Assembly: GCF_011634895.1 (NCBI RefSeq)
Contig: NZ_SIRR01000007.1
Span: 186,001-250,000 of the forward strand
Reading direction: 5' to 3'
DNA: 64,000 nucleotides
Source of the DNA: Rheinheimera pleomorphica
GTDB taxonomy: Bacteria > Pseudomonadota > Gammaproteobacteria > Enterobacterales > Alteromonadaceae
The stretch's first letter is position 1; every line of letters starts with the position of its first letter. The translations under genes were made by a program, and so were the position numbers. Positions 48,636 through 57,328 of the stretch are shown here, piece after piece. A model generated the notes under the pieces. It ran no database searches, was not told where the DNA came from, and saw nothing but the letters and a program-made list of their open reading frames with translations.

Positions 48636-49351
48636 ACATCAAGTGTCACGGCAAGGGTCCACAAGCTGATATGGCTTACACCGGCGCGGCGCAGCAAACG
48701 GCACAGTTCATTGGCGGTTGCGCCGGTGGTAATCACATCGTCTACCAGCGCCACCGTCGCTGGCAGGGTGGCGTTAGCCTGCAGGGCAAAAGCCTGGCGC
48801 AGGTTACGCTGCCGCTGTTTGCGGTTTAGGCCGACCTGTGGCGGTAGCGCCTGCGGTCTGCTAAACACATCCAGTAGAGGAATATTCAGTGTGCTGGCCG
48901 CCACCCGGGCCAGTAACTGTGCCTGGTTAAAACCGCGCTGACGTTGGCGCCGTGGATGCATAGGGGCGTAAACAATAGCCTGAGGCAGCGCGTGCCCCTG
49001 CTGCTGATACTGGCGCAACAAGTGACCAAACTGCTGTTGTAGTAAGTCGCCGGCCGGCGCATCAGCCGCAAATTTCCAGCGCTGCAACCAATGCCGGTAA
49101 GGCTGTTGGTAGTAAGCCAGGCTGAGTAGCTGGTCAAAGCGCGGTTTTTTCAGGCCGCGGCTTACCTGCGGCAACCACATCAGGTTGTAGTGACACAGCG
49201 CATAAGGTAAGACTGGCAGTGCCTGCTGACAAGCATCACAAAGCTGGCGGTCATAACGCTGCACCGGTAAACTGCACCACAAGCAACTGGCCGGCAGCAG
49301 GCAGTGCCAGAGTCTGGCGAAGTGGTTGAGCAAAGCAATCAGCAAATCCAA
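48632..49351 (-). CDS. ComF-family phosphoribosyltransferase-like protein (GntX/ComF)
   Basis: 239 residues. An N-terminal zinc-ribbon-like Cys set (PASCLWCSLP, LCDACQQALP) precedes a PRTase domain with VALVDDVITTGATANE (the PRPP loop) and QRGFNQAQLLAR. ComF proteins take part in DNA uptake in competent bacteria. In gammaproteobacteria the gene stands next to bioH, as here, divergently with about 40 bases between the starts. Confidence 0.9.
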   Translation of the reverse strand: MDLLIALLNHFARLWHCLLPASCLWCSLPVQRYDRQLCDACQQALPVLPYALCHYNLMWLPQVSRGLKKPRFDQLLSLAYYQQPYRHWLQRWKFAADAPAGDLLQQQFGHLLRQYQQQGHALPQAIVYAPMHPRRQRQRGFNQAQLLARVAASTLNIPLLDVFSRPQALPPQVGLNRKQRQRNLRQAFALQANATLPATVALVDDVITTGATANELCRLLRRAGVSHISLWTLAVTLDV

Positions 49352-49390
49352 TCCTATTCAATTTACATTTTGATAACTATGGCAGGGCAA

Positions 49391-50140
49391 ATGACAACTG
49401 ACAAACCCGGTTTAGTATTGTTGCATGGCTGGGGTGTAAACCAGGGCGTATGGCAAGGCATTCGCGCTCAGCTGGCCGATTCCGTTACGCTGATCACTCC
49501 GGATCTGCCGGGTTTTGGTAGCCAATCCGATTATCCGCTGCCGTATAGCCTGGATGCCGTGGTGGCACAGCTGGCCAAACAGATACCCGACAATAGCTAT
49601 TTGTGTGGCTGGTCTTTGGGTGGCTTACTGGCGATAGCACTGGCCAGCCGTTATCCGGACAAAGTGCAACAGTTAGGCTTAATTGGCGCCTCCCCCTGCT
49701 TTGTTGCTGCGGATAACTGGCCCGGCATGCAGCAGGCGGTGTTACAACAATTTGCCGCCGCGTTAAGCCAGAACCTGCCTCTGACGATAGAGCGTTTTCT
49801 GGCCATCCAGGCGCTGGGCAGCAGCAGTGCCCGTAATGATATTAAAACGTTAAAACAGGCTATTATGGCCTACCCAATGCCACAAGCTGCGGCGATTGAA
49901 GGCGCACTGCAGTTGCTGCATGCTGATTTACGCTCTGATTTTGCAGCACTTAAGCTACCGATTGCCGGTTTTTATGGCCGGCTTGACTCTTTGGTGCCGG
50001 TAGCCGTGGTAGAACAGTTGCAGCAAATGCAGCCGCAGGCCCGTTTTACCGTGGCAGCGCACGCCTCTCATGCCCCCTTTATCTCGCACCCACAAGCATT
50101 TAGGCACTGGCTGCAGGACTGGTTAGCCGGCGCTATCTGA
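49391..50140 (+). CDS. bioH: Pimeloyl-[ACP] methyl ester esterase
   Basis: Alpha/beta hydrolase that frees pimeloyl-ACP for biotin synthesis. About 249 residues from ATG 49391, with AGGG just upstream; ATG 49379 is an alternative start. Motifs are VLLHGWGVNQGVW (oxyanion region), CGWSLGGLLAIAL (nucleophile Ser), FYGRLDSLVP (Asp) and AHASHAPFISHP (His). Position opposite comF fits BioH. No other bio genes are in the window. Confidence 0.9.
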   Translation: MTTDKPGLVLLHGWGVNQGVWQGIRAQLADSVTLITPDLPGFGSQSDYPLPYSLDAVVAQLAKQIPDNSYLCGWSLGGLLAIALASRYPDKVQQLGLIGASPCFVAADNWPGMQQAVLQQFAAALSQNLPLTIERFLAIQALGSSSARNDIKTLKQAIMAYPMPQAAAIEGALQLLHADLRSDFAALKLPIAGFYGRLDSLVPVAVVEQLQQMQPQARFTVAAHASHAPFISHPQAFRHWLQDWLAGAI

Positions 50141-50245
50141 GGCAACAGCGACCTTTAGTTGCAATGGTCTGATCGTTGTTCTTTCCTTTTGCGTAGATAT
50201 GGTTAATAATTGAACAGTATTTGCTAACGTTGCGGGAGTTGTATC

Positions 50246-50545
50246 ATGGATATCCAATCTGCGTTGTATTCTGGTATGCAGGGCTTTGCCCGTGCCAGCG
50301 CCGGTGTTACCGATGCCACTCTGGAGATTAACCGGCAAAGCCAGCAGAACCGGCAAAATGAAACTGAGCAGGCAGTAGCGCAAGCAGCTGCGCCGCAACA
50401 GGCCAGTGTCGCGCCGCGCGAGCCTGCATCATTAACCGACAGTTTGGTGCAGCTGGGCCAGGAAGAACGTAATGCGCAGGCCAATGTCCGCAGCATTCAA
50501 ACCGCTGATGAAGTGCTCGGTACCGTGATCGATATCCGGGTATAA
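50246..50545 (+). CDS. Small protein with flagellar rod/hook-like N terminus, unknown function
   Basis: 99 residues. MDIQSALYSGMQGFARASAGV recalls the N termini of FlgB/FlgE-type proteins (split: MDIQSALYSGMQGF). The middle is Gln/Ala/Glu-rich and probably disordered, and the C terminus (NVRSIQTADEVLGTVIDIRV) resembles the C-terminal heptad region of the same proteins. No flagellar genes are adjacent. It is five bases in front of the SprA-related gene in the same direction, so the two are likely an operon. GGGAG precedes the start. Confidence 0.65.
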   Translation: MDIQSALYSGMQGFARASAGVTDATLEINRQSQQNRQNETEQAVAQAAAPQQASVAPREPASLTDSLVQLGQEERNAQANVRSIQTADEVLGTVIDIRV

Positions 50546-50550
50546 AGCTG

Positions 50551-51489
50551 ATGCTGGTCTCAAACTATCCTAATGTCAGTATTAACACTGCAAATCCGCC
50601 GACCGAACTGGCCCGGCGCGATGCAGTGCGGCGGGATTTGTTTGTGCCGGTTGCTGAAGCGGAAAAATCTGCCGCAGAAAAGCCCGTTGTTACAGATGAA
50701 CGCGCCCGTCCTGCGGGTAATCAGGCCAGCGTTAATTTATATGATGCCAACGGCAAAGAAACCGAAACCCAACAAGCGGTAGCAGGCCGTGAACAGCGGC
50801 AGAATGGTCAACAGCAAGACGGCAATAGCGAGCAGCAGGATAGCCAACAGCAGGCTAAGCAGCAAGAAGCCAGGCAGCAGCAGGTTGAACAACAAGAACA
50901 ACAGCAGATCCAGGAGTTAAAAAGCCGGGATCAGGAAGTGAAAACCCACGAGCAAGCCCATGCAGCTATCGGTGGCCGCTATGCCGGTGCCCCCAGTTAT
51001 TCTTATGAACGCGGGCCGGACGGAAATCAGTACGCCGTTGCGGGCGAAGTGCAAATTGACATAGCGCCAATACCGGGCGACCCGCAAGGCACGGTGCAAA
51101 AAATGCAGCAGGTACGCTCTGCGGCTTTGGCCCCGGCAGAGCCGTCGTCGGCAGATCGGCGTATTGCTGCCGAGGCGATGCAACGGCAAATGCAGGCGCA
51201 AGCCGAACTCGTGCAGCAGCAGGCAGCCACAGCAACTGCTGCGTCCGCCAGTAAAGCAAGCCGCGGTGCTGAGCAGAGCGCAAGCGCTGGCCAGCCGTTT
51301 TCTGAGCAACAGGTTCAAACCGATATTAGCTATAACGTATCAGAGGATGCCGCCAGCAGCGCTATAGTGGTACCACAGCGCGATACGCTGGCGATAACGG
51401 CGCAGATGGAACTGCGCCGCAACGTGATCGCCGGTTTTTACCAGCGCGCCACCGAGCCGCAGTTCAAACAATCCCTACAGCAAGCCTGA
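50551..51489 (+). CDS. SprA-related (CJM1_0395-like) putative metalloprotease
   Basis: 312 residues. The centre contains VKTHEQAHAAIGG with HEQAH (133-137), an HExxH zinc motif, followed by SYERGPDGNQYAVAGEVQID and APIPGDPQGTVQKMQ, typical of the SprA-related family. The segment 75-122 is extremely rich in Gln and Glu and is low complexity. No signal peptide is seen. Proteolytic activity has not, to my knowledge, been shown for the family. It follows the small flagellar-like protein gene by five bases. Confidence 0.82.
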   Translation: MLVSNYPNVSINTANPPTELARRDAVRRDLFVPVAEAEKSAAEKPVVTDERARPAGNQASVNLYDANGKETETQQAVAGREQRQNGQQQDGNSEQQDSQQQAKQQEARQQQVEQQEQQQIQELKSRDQEVKTHEQAHAAIGGRYAGAPSYSYERGPDGNQYAVAGEVQIDIAPIPGDPQGTVQKMQQVRSAALAPAEPSSADRRIAAEAMQRQMQAQAELVQQQAATATAASASKASRGAEQSASAGQPFSEQQVQTDISYNVSEDAASSAIVVPQRDTLAITAQMELRRNVIAGFYQRATEPQFKQSLQQA

Positions 51490-51538
51490 CGCCGGCTAAA
51501 CCGGCATTATCTGACCATTAACAGCGTTTCAGATTAGG

Positions 51539-53839
51539 CTACTTTTTCAGCTTAGCAAAAGCTTCGGCAAAGGCATTACCCATTGCTGCGTTGCTGTCTG
51601 CCGGTTTAGCCGGCCGAGGCGCTTTAGCGTTATTGCTACGCGGCGCGGCTTTGTCAGACGTTTTCGGCGTGGGCTGTTCGTCCATTCGCATGGTGAGCGC
51701 GATGCGTTTACGCTCAATATCGACATCCAGTACTTTTACTTTGACCACATCACCGGCTTTGACTACCTGATGCGGATCGCTGACAAATTTATCGGTCAGC
51801 GACGAGATATGTACCAGACCATCCTGATGCACGCCGATATCAACAAAGGCGCCGAAGTTAGTGACGTTAGTCACCACACCTTCTAATTGCATCCCGGTTT
51901 TCAGATCTTTTAAGGTTTCAACACCGTCTTTAAAGCTGGCCGTTTTAAATTCCGGCCTTGGGTCGCGGCCGGGTTTATCCAGCTCTTTTAAGATATCGGT
52001 AATGGTAGGCACACCAAAATGCGCATCGGCAAAGGCGTTGGCATCGACGGCTTTTAAAAAGCTGCTGTTACCGATAATTTGCTCTACCGATTTTTGGTGA
52101 GCACTGAGAATTTTTTCTACCAACGGGTAGGCTTCCGGGTGCACAGCGGATGCGTCCAGCGGGTTTTTGCCGTTGTTAATGCGCAAAAAGCCGGCGGCCT
52201 GTTCAAACGCTTTAGGCCCTAAACGCGGTACCTTTAATAACTCTTTACGCTCATTAAAGCGGCCGTTGCTGTCACGGTAAAACACAATATTTTGCGCCAG
52301 GGTTTTGTTCAGACCGGCTACCCGCGCCAGCAGTGGCACTGAGGCGGTGTTTAAATCAACACCGACCGCATTTACGCAGTCTTCTACCACGCCATCGAGC
52401 GACTTGGTTAGCAGGCTCTGGTTAACATCATGCTGATACTGGCCAACGCCTATGGCTTTGGGTTCAATTTTTACCAGCTCGGCCAGCGGATCCTGTAAGC
52501 GGCGGCCAATAGATACGGCACCGCGCAGCGATACGTCCAGATCCGGAAACTCCTGTGCGGCCAGCTCTGACGCCGAATACACCGAAGCCCCGGCTTCTGA
52601 TACCATCACTTTTTGTATGTTCAGCCCTGTTACCGCTTTAATTACTTCGCCGGCTAATTTATCGGTTTCACGCGAGGCTGTGCCGTTACCGACGGCGATC
52701 AGCTCTACTTTATGTTGCTGACACAGGGCGGCCAGGGTGCGCACAGATTTATCCCACATATTTTGTGGCGCATGCGGGAAAATGGTGGTTTGGTTTAGCA
52801 GTTTACCGGTTTCATCAATGACGGTGACTTTTACACCGGTGCGCAGGCCGGGGTCGAGTGCCAGCGTAGTGCGCATGCCGGCCGGTGCGGCCATCAGTAA
52901 GTCTTTTAAGTTGCGGGCAAATACTTTAATGGCTTCTTCTTCGGCTTTTTCGCGCAGCTCACCGAGCAAGTCATTTTCCAGGCTCAGGTGCAGTTTTACC
53001 TTCCAGGTCCACTGCACCGCCGTGCGCAAAAACGCATCAGCCGCTCGGCCTTCGTCTTTAATGTTAAAGTGGCTGGCAATCATTTGCTCGCACAGGCTAT
53101 GGGCGGTTTCTTCATTGGCGTCCGGTACCAGTTGCAGTTGTAATATGCCTTCATTACGGCCGCGTAACATCGCCAGTGCCCGATGCGACGGCGTGGTTTT
53201 CCAGCTTTCGGTATGGGCAAAATAATCGCGGAATTTTGCGCCTTCCTGCTCTTTACCGGCAACAACAGTGCTTTTTACTACGGCATGCTGCGCTAAATGC
53301 TGACGCAACCGGGCCAGCAGGTTGGCGTCTTCGGCAAAGCGCTCCATTAAAATATACTTGGCGCCATCCAGCACCGCTTTTTCATCGGCAAAGCCAGCAT
53401 CGGCATTAATATAGGCCGTCGCTTCAGCTTGCGGGTTAAGGCTTGGGTTGTGTTGCAGGGCGTCAGCCAGTGGCAGTATGCCAGCCTCAATGGCAATTTG
53501 GCCTTTAGTGCGGCGTTTGGCTTTGTAAGGCAGGTATAAATCTTCTAAGCGGGTTTTATTGTCAGCTGCCAGAATGTCGCTTTTCAGTTCGGGTGTTAAC
53601 TTACCCTGCTCATCAATGGTTTTTAAGATCACCTGACGGCGTTCTTCCAGTTCGCGTAAATAGGTTAAACGCTGTTCTAAATGGCGCAGCTGGGTATCGT
53701 CCAGGCCGCCGGTCACTTCTTTACGGTAACGGGCAATAAAGGGCACAGTGGCGCCTTCTTCCAGCAGTGCGATCGTAGCAGCAACCTGCTCGGGCCGGGC
53801 AGCAATTTCAGTAGCGATTTGCTTAACAATGATAGACAT
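51539..53839 (-). CDS. tex: Tex-family transcription accessory protein (S1 RNA-binding)
   Basis: Cytoplasmic nucleic-acid-binding protein of 766 residues. The N-terminal helix-turn-helix region includes [18 protein letters not shown]; a YqgF/RuvC-like domain includes [17 protein letters not shown]; helix-hairpin-helix units cover [18 protein letters not shown] to FRINN-like. The S1 domain follows at [20 protein letters not shown], then a basic, Ala/Pro-rich tail. The tex-greB-ompR-envZ neighbourhood is as in E. coli. Confidence 0.97.
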   Translation of the reverse strand: MSIIVKQIATEIAARPEQVAATIALLEEGATVPFIARYRKEVTGGLDDTQLRHLEQRLTYLRELEERRQVILKTIDEQGKLTPELKSDILAADNKTRLEDLYLPYKAKRRTKGQIAIEAGILPLADALQHNPSLNPQAEATAYINADAGFADEKAVLDGAKYILMERFAEDANLLARLRQHLAQHAVVKSTVVAGKEQEGAKFRDYFAHTESWKTTPSHRALAMLRGRNEGILQLQLVPDANEETAHSLCEQMIASHFNIKDEGRAADAFLRTAVQWTWKVKLHLSLENDLLGELREKAEEEAIKVFARNLKDLLMAAPAGMRTTLALDPGLRTGVKVTVIDETGKLLNQTTIFPHAPQNMWDKSVRTLAALCQQHKVELIAVGNGTASRETDKLAGEVIKAVTGLNIQKVMVSEAGASVYSASELAAQEFPDLDVSLRGAVSIGRRLQDPLAELVKIEPKAIGVGQYQHDVNQSLLTKSLDGVVEDCVNAVGVDLNTASVPLLARVAGLNKTLAQNIVFYRDSNGRFNERKELLKVPRLGPKAFEQAAGFLRINNGKNPLDASAVHPEAYPLVEKILSAHQKSVEQIIGNSSFLKAVDANAFADAHFGVPTITDILKELDKPGRDPRPEFKTASFKDGVETLKDLKTGMQLEGVVTNVTNFGAFVDIGVHQDGLVHISSLTDKFVSDPHQVVKAGDVVKVKVLDVDIERKRIALTMRMDEQPTPKTSDKAAPRSNNAKAPRPAKPADSNAAMGNAFAEAFAKLKK

Positions 53840-53940
53840 AAAACAACAATTCCTGGTTTAACACTGCCCACAGGGCAAATTTAAGAGCTGAGAGTAAGGC
53901 GATTGTCACCTTTGTACGGCAAAAAATCCAATAAACTGCG

Positions 53941-54420
53941 TTAGCTGGCGCTTTGATAGCGAATGGCGTTAACAAACCACAGTTTATTGCCGGCCGGCGT
54001 GGTTACGCTAACCTCGTCATCGACGGCTTTTTTTAGCAGCGCCCGTGCCATCGGTGAATCAATAGAGATGTAATCTTTGCGGCCATAGATCTCATCGGGG
54101 CCGACAATGCGGAAAGTGAGTTGTTCGCCCTGCTCGTTTTCAATTTCTACCCAAGCGCCAAAAAACACCCGGCCGTCCTGCTGTGGCGAGTAATCGACAA
54201 TTTTCAGCACCTCCAGCCGCTTGCGCAAAAAGCGAATGCGGCGGTCAGTTTCGCGCAGTAGCTTCTTATTGTATTGGTAATCGGCATTTTCGCTGCGATC
54301 GCCCAGGCTGGCGGCCCAGGCTACCTTGGCCGTAACGTCAGGGCGTTTTTCACGCCACAGGTAATCAAGTTCTTGCTGCAGGGCATTAAAGCCCTCACGG
54401 GTAATTAAGTCAGTGCGCAT
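53941..54420 (-). CDS. greB: Transcription elongation factor GreB
   Basis: Rescues backtracked RNA polymerase by stimulating transcript cleavage. 159 residues from ATG 54420. The coiled-coil with the acidic tip is ASLGDRSENADYQYNKKLL (Asp and Glu at the tip), followed by RVFFGAWVEIENEQGE. The length and the WREKRPDVTAKVAWAA region fit GreB rather than GreA. It is divergent from the ompR side and upstream of tex. Confidence 0.95.
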   Translation of the reverse strand: MRTDLITREGFNALQQELDYLWREKRPDVTAKVAWAASLGDRSENADYQYNKKLLRETDRRIRFLRKRLEVLKIVDYSPQQDGRVFFGAWVEIENEQGEQLTFRIVGPDEIYGRKDYISIDSPMARALLKKAVDDEVSVTTPAGNKLWFVNAIRYQSAS

Positions 54421-54674
54421 AGCAGTATAACGCTGAACAATTAGGTTGGCAGGATGGTAGCAGTTTTCGGCTGATACGACCATTTTCCGTCATTAAATTG
54501 ACGATGAGAACGACCGCAATAGTAAGGGATGAAAAATAAGTTGTTAATATACATATGGTTAGAATTTATTGTCAATTTATTTGTTGGTGTCATTTAGATG
54601 TCACAAAAATATGCTAGCCAGCAAAACCGGCCTTGGCTATAGTTGGTTTACAAGATAAAAAGAGGTAACTGCGC

Positions 54675-54881
54675 ATGAAAGCAAAAGTATTCAGCTTAAT
54701 AGCAACTGTATTGGTCGTTGGCCTGGCGGGCTGTTCTACTGCGCCGGCAAAATATACTTACGTCGTAGACCCTAATTTAACCGAACAAGCCGATAACCTG
54801 ACCCGTACCAGTGCCCATACCGGCCATGTGGTATGGCTTAACCCGCCAATGAAGCGGGTACCGGTAAGTGAGCAGCCCTAA
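54675..54881 (+). CDS. Small lipoprotein of unknown function
   Basis: 68 residues: signal and lipobox (SLIATVLVVGLAGCSTAPA), then a short mature segment (KYTYVVDPNLTEQADNL, HVVWLNPPMKRVP). Mature protein is about 47 residues, probably anchored in the outer membrane. An AAGAGG ribosome-binding site lies just upstream, and a terminator follows. No family recognised. Confidence 0.75.
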   Translation: MKAKVFSLIATVLVVGLAGCSTAPAKYTYVVDPNLTEQADNLTRTSAHTGHVVWLNPPMKRVPVSEQP

Positions 54882-54918
54882 CCCTGGTTAAAACGGCTGA
54901 CAAACTTTGTAACATAAA

Positions 54919-54952
54919 CAACCGTCTGAGCTTTACGCTTGGGCGGTTTTTT
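54919..54952 (+). terminator. Rho-independent terminator after the small lipoprotein gene
   Basis: Stem ACCGTCTGAGC (54921-54931) with CGCTTGGGCGGT (with G-U pairs) around a short loop, followed by TTTTTT. It separates the lipoprotein gene from ompR. Confidence 0.85.
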
Positions 54953-54991
54953 CGTTTATAGTGGAGCAAATATTGTGGAGGCTTCACTGTT

Positions 54992-55717
54992 ATGGCCAGT
55001 TCAGAAACGCCAAAAATTCTTGTGGTTGACGATGATATGCGCCTGCGTGCTTTGCTGGAGCGCTATCTGGTTGAGCAGGGGTATATAGTGCGCAGCGTAG
55101 CAAATTACGAGCAAATGCAGCGTCTGATGGAACGGGAAAACTTTCATCTGTTGGTGCTGGACTTAATGCTACCAGGCGAAGATGGCTTATCGATCTGCCG
55201 CCGCCTGCGCCAGCAGGAGAACGAAATCCCGATTATTATGCTGACCGCCAAAGGTGATGAGGTTGATCGGATCATTGGCCTGGAAATGGGCGCGGATGAT
55301 TATCTGCCCAAGCCGTTTAACCCGCGCGAGCTGCTGGCCCGCATCCGGGCTGTGATGCGGCGCAAAACTAAGGAATTGCCGGGGGCACCCAGTCAGGCTG
55401 AGGGCACAGTGGAGTTTGGCCCGTTTAAGTTTAATCTGGCCACCCGCGAAATGCGCAAAGGCGATGAATTACTGCCGCTGACCAGCGGCGAATATGCGGT
55501 ACTTAAAGTGCTGGTAAGCCATCCGCGCGAGCCGCTGTCACGCGATAAACTGATGAACCAGGCCCGTGGCCGCGATTACTCAGCAATGGAGCGCAGCATA
55601 GACGTGCAGGTATCGCGTCTGCGCCGCATGCTGGAAGATGATGCGGCTAATCCGCGTTATATTCAAACCGTATGGGGCCTGGGTTACGTGTTTGTGCCGG
55701 ATGGCAGCGTAACCTAA
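54992..55717 (+). CDS. ompR: Two-component response regulator OmpR
   Basis: 241 residues. The receiver domain has the acidic pocket VVDDD, the phospho-acceptor Asp in LLVLDLMLPGEDG, Thr in IIMLTAKGDE and Lys in DDYLPKPFNPREL. A C-terminal winged helix follows (LTSGEYAVLKVL, RDYSAMERSIDVQVSRLRRM). The Ala-Met-Glu-Arg-Ser block is characteristic of OmpR. It adjoins envZ with no gap. Confidence 0.95.
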   Translation: MASSETPKILVVDDDMRLRALLERYLVEQGYIVRSVANYEQMQRLMERENFHLLVLDLMLPGEDGLSICRRLRQQENEIPIIMLTAKGDEVDRIIGLEMGADDYLPKPFNPRELLARIRAVMRRKTKELPGAPSQAEGTVEFGPFKFNLATREMRKGDELLPLTSGEYAVLKVLVSHPREPLSRDKLMNQARGRDYSAMERSIDVQVSRLRRMLEDDAANPRYIQTVWGLGYVFVPDGSVT

Positions 55718-57022
55718 ATGCGTTTATTGCCGCGCAGTGCTTTTGGTCAGACGGTATTTTTGATTGGTTTATTGCTGCTGATCAATCAGCTGGTGTCGTA
55801 TTTGTCGGTGGCGTTTTATGTGATCAAGCCGACCACCCAGCAAATAAATCACCTTATCGCGAAACAAATTAAGGTGGTGTTTATCGACGTTGGCCACGAT
55901 CAATCGGTGCTATCAGCCGAGCTGACCGCGCGTTTTCAGCAGGCGACCGGTATTGAAGTGTATACCGAGCAACAAGCCATGCAGCAAGGGCTGACACAAG
56001 CCAGTTATTATGGCTATTTTTCTGATTTAATGTCGCGTGAATTAGGCGGCCCGGCCGAAGTACGGGTGGCCCAGGGCGATACTTATGCTTTTTGGGTAAG
56101 GCCGCCGCAGGCACCGCAGTACTGGGTTAAGGTACCGTTAACCGGGCTGGATGAGACTGACTTTTCGCCGCTGACCTTCTATTTGCTTATGATCGGGGTG
56201 CTCAGTGTTGGCGGTGGTTGGTTATTTGCCCGGCAGTTAAACCGGCCGTTAAAGAGCCTGCAACAGGCGGCACTGCAGGTTGGCCGCGGCGAGTTTCCGG
56301 CGCCGCTGGCTGAGCACAAAGGCTCGACCGAAATTATCGCGGTAACCAAGGCGTTTAATTATATGGCGCGTGGTATCCGCCAGTTAGAACAAGACCGGGC
56401 GCTGCTGATGGCTGGCGTGTCACATGATTTACGCACCCCACTGACCCGCATCCGGCTGGCGTCAGAAATGATGCACGAACAAGACAGCTGGATCCGTGAT
56501 GGCATCATCAATGATATTGAAGATATGAATGCTATTATCGACCAATTTATTGATTACCTGCGTCATCATAAAGAAGAGCCCGGCCAAAAAGAGAATCTTA
56601 ATACGTTGGTACGCGAGCTGGTGCAAGCCGAGCATTTGCAGCAACGGCACATCGTTACCCATTTAGCCGAAGATTTGCCCGATATCACGTTAAGGCGAAT
56701 TGCTATCAAGCGCTTACTCAATAATCTGCTGGAAAATGCCCTGCGCTATAGCGAGGGTGATATTGATATCTCTACCGGCTTCGAGCGCAACCGCAAGCGG
56801 GTGTATCTGCAAATCCGCGATCATGGCCCGGGTATTCCGGAACACCAGATGAAAGCCATGTTTGAGCCCTTTACGCAGGGGGATATCGCCCGCGGCAGCG
56901 GTGGCTCAGGTTTGGGCCTGGCGATTATTAAAAAGATTGTTGATATGCACCATGGTGATATTACGTTACATAATCATGCCTTTGGTGGATTGGTGGTGAC
57001 GGTTTATTTGCCGTTGAAGTAA
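55718..57022 (+). CDS. envZ: Osmosensitive histidine kinase EnvZ
   Basis: 434 residues: two membrane helices (about 11-38 and 150-172) flank a periplasmic domain, then HAMP and the H-box [19 protein letters not shown] (phospho-His). The ATP-binding motifs are [11 protein letters not shown] (N), DHGPGIP (G1) and [11 protein letters not shown] (G2). It phosphorylates OmpR, encoded immediately upstream. Length is near E. coli EnvZ (450). Confidence 0.95.
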   Translation: MRLLPRSAFGQTVFLIGLLLLINQLVSYLSVAFYVIKPTTQQINHLIAKQIKVVFIDVGHDQSVLSAELTARFQQATGIEVYTEQQAMQQGLTQASYYGYFSDLMSRELGGPAEVRVAQGDTYAFWVRPPQAPQYWVKVPLTGLDETDFSPLTFYLLMIGVLSVGGGWLFARQLNRPLKSLQQAALQVGRGEFPAPLAEHKGSTEIIAVTKAFNYMARGIRQLEQDRALLMAGVSHDLRTPLTRIRLASEMMHEQDSWIRDGIINDIEDMNAIIDQFIDYLRHHKEEPGQKENLNTLVRELVQAEHLQQRHIVTHLAEDLPDITLRRIAIKRLLNNLLENALRYSEGDIDISTGFERNRKRVYLQIRDHGPGIPEHQMKAMFEPFTQGDIARGSGGSGLGLAIIKKIVDMHHGDITLHNHAFGGLVVTVYLPLK

Positions 57023-57328
57023 GCTTTCTAGCAATCTTTTTTATACCTGTTGTCATTTAATTTTACTCTGATTAGTTACATTTCTTTACACATGTGATAT
57101 GAATGTCGGCCGGTGCTTGGTATTTAATCAGACATGTAAATCCAATCAGAGATCTGTCTCGTTATTGTTAAGCATTGAGTAATGACGTCACGTCGTTTAC
57201 CAAAAATGTTTGTAGTTCTGGTTCACGTTTTTACATCAGAAATTGCACATTGTATCCAGGAAGACACTAACAGTTGCGCTCTGTTGGTGTTGAAAAGTAT
57301 TAATAAAAATAATAGGAAAATCTGAGAG
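57023..57328 (+). promoter_or_regulatory. Long upstream region of the secreted protease
   Basis: About 306 bases without an ORF, AT-richer than the flanks. Contains the palindromes CACATGTG (near 57090) and TGACGTCA (57183-57190), and the purine-rich GAGAG before ATG 57329. It presumably carries the protease promoter and a long leader; no operator could be assigned. Confidence 0.35.

Noticed and set aside
50760-50920. Gln-codon-rich tract (CAG/CAA repeats) as a DNA repeat or CRISPR-like array
   Set aside because: No regular unit or spacer; it is a low-complexity coding tract inside the SprA-related gene.
57183-57190. TGACGTCA palindrome upstream of the protease as a regulator site
   Set aside because: A single 8-base palindrome with no second copy or promoter context is too weak to assign.
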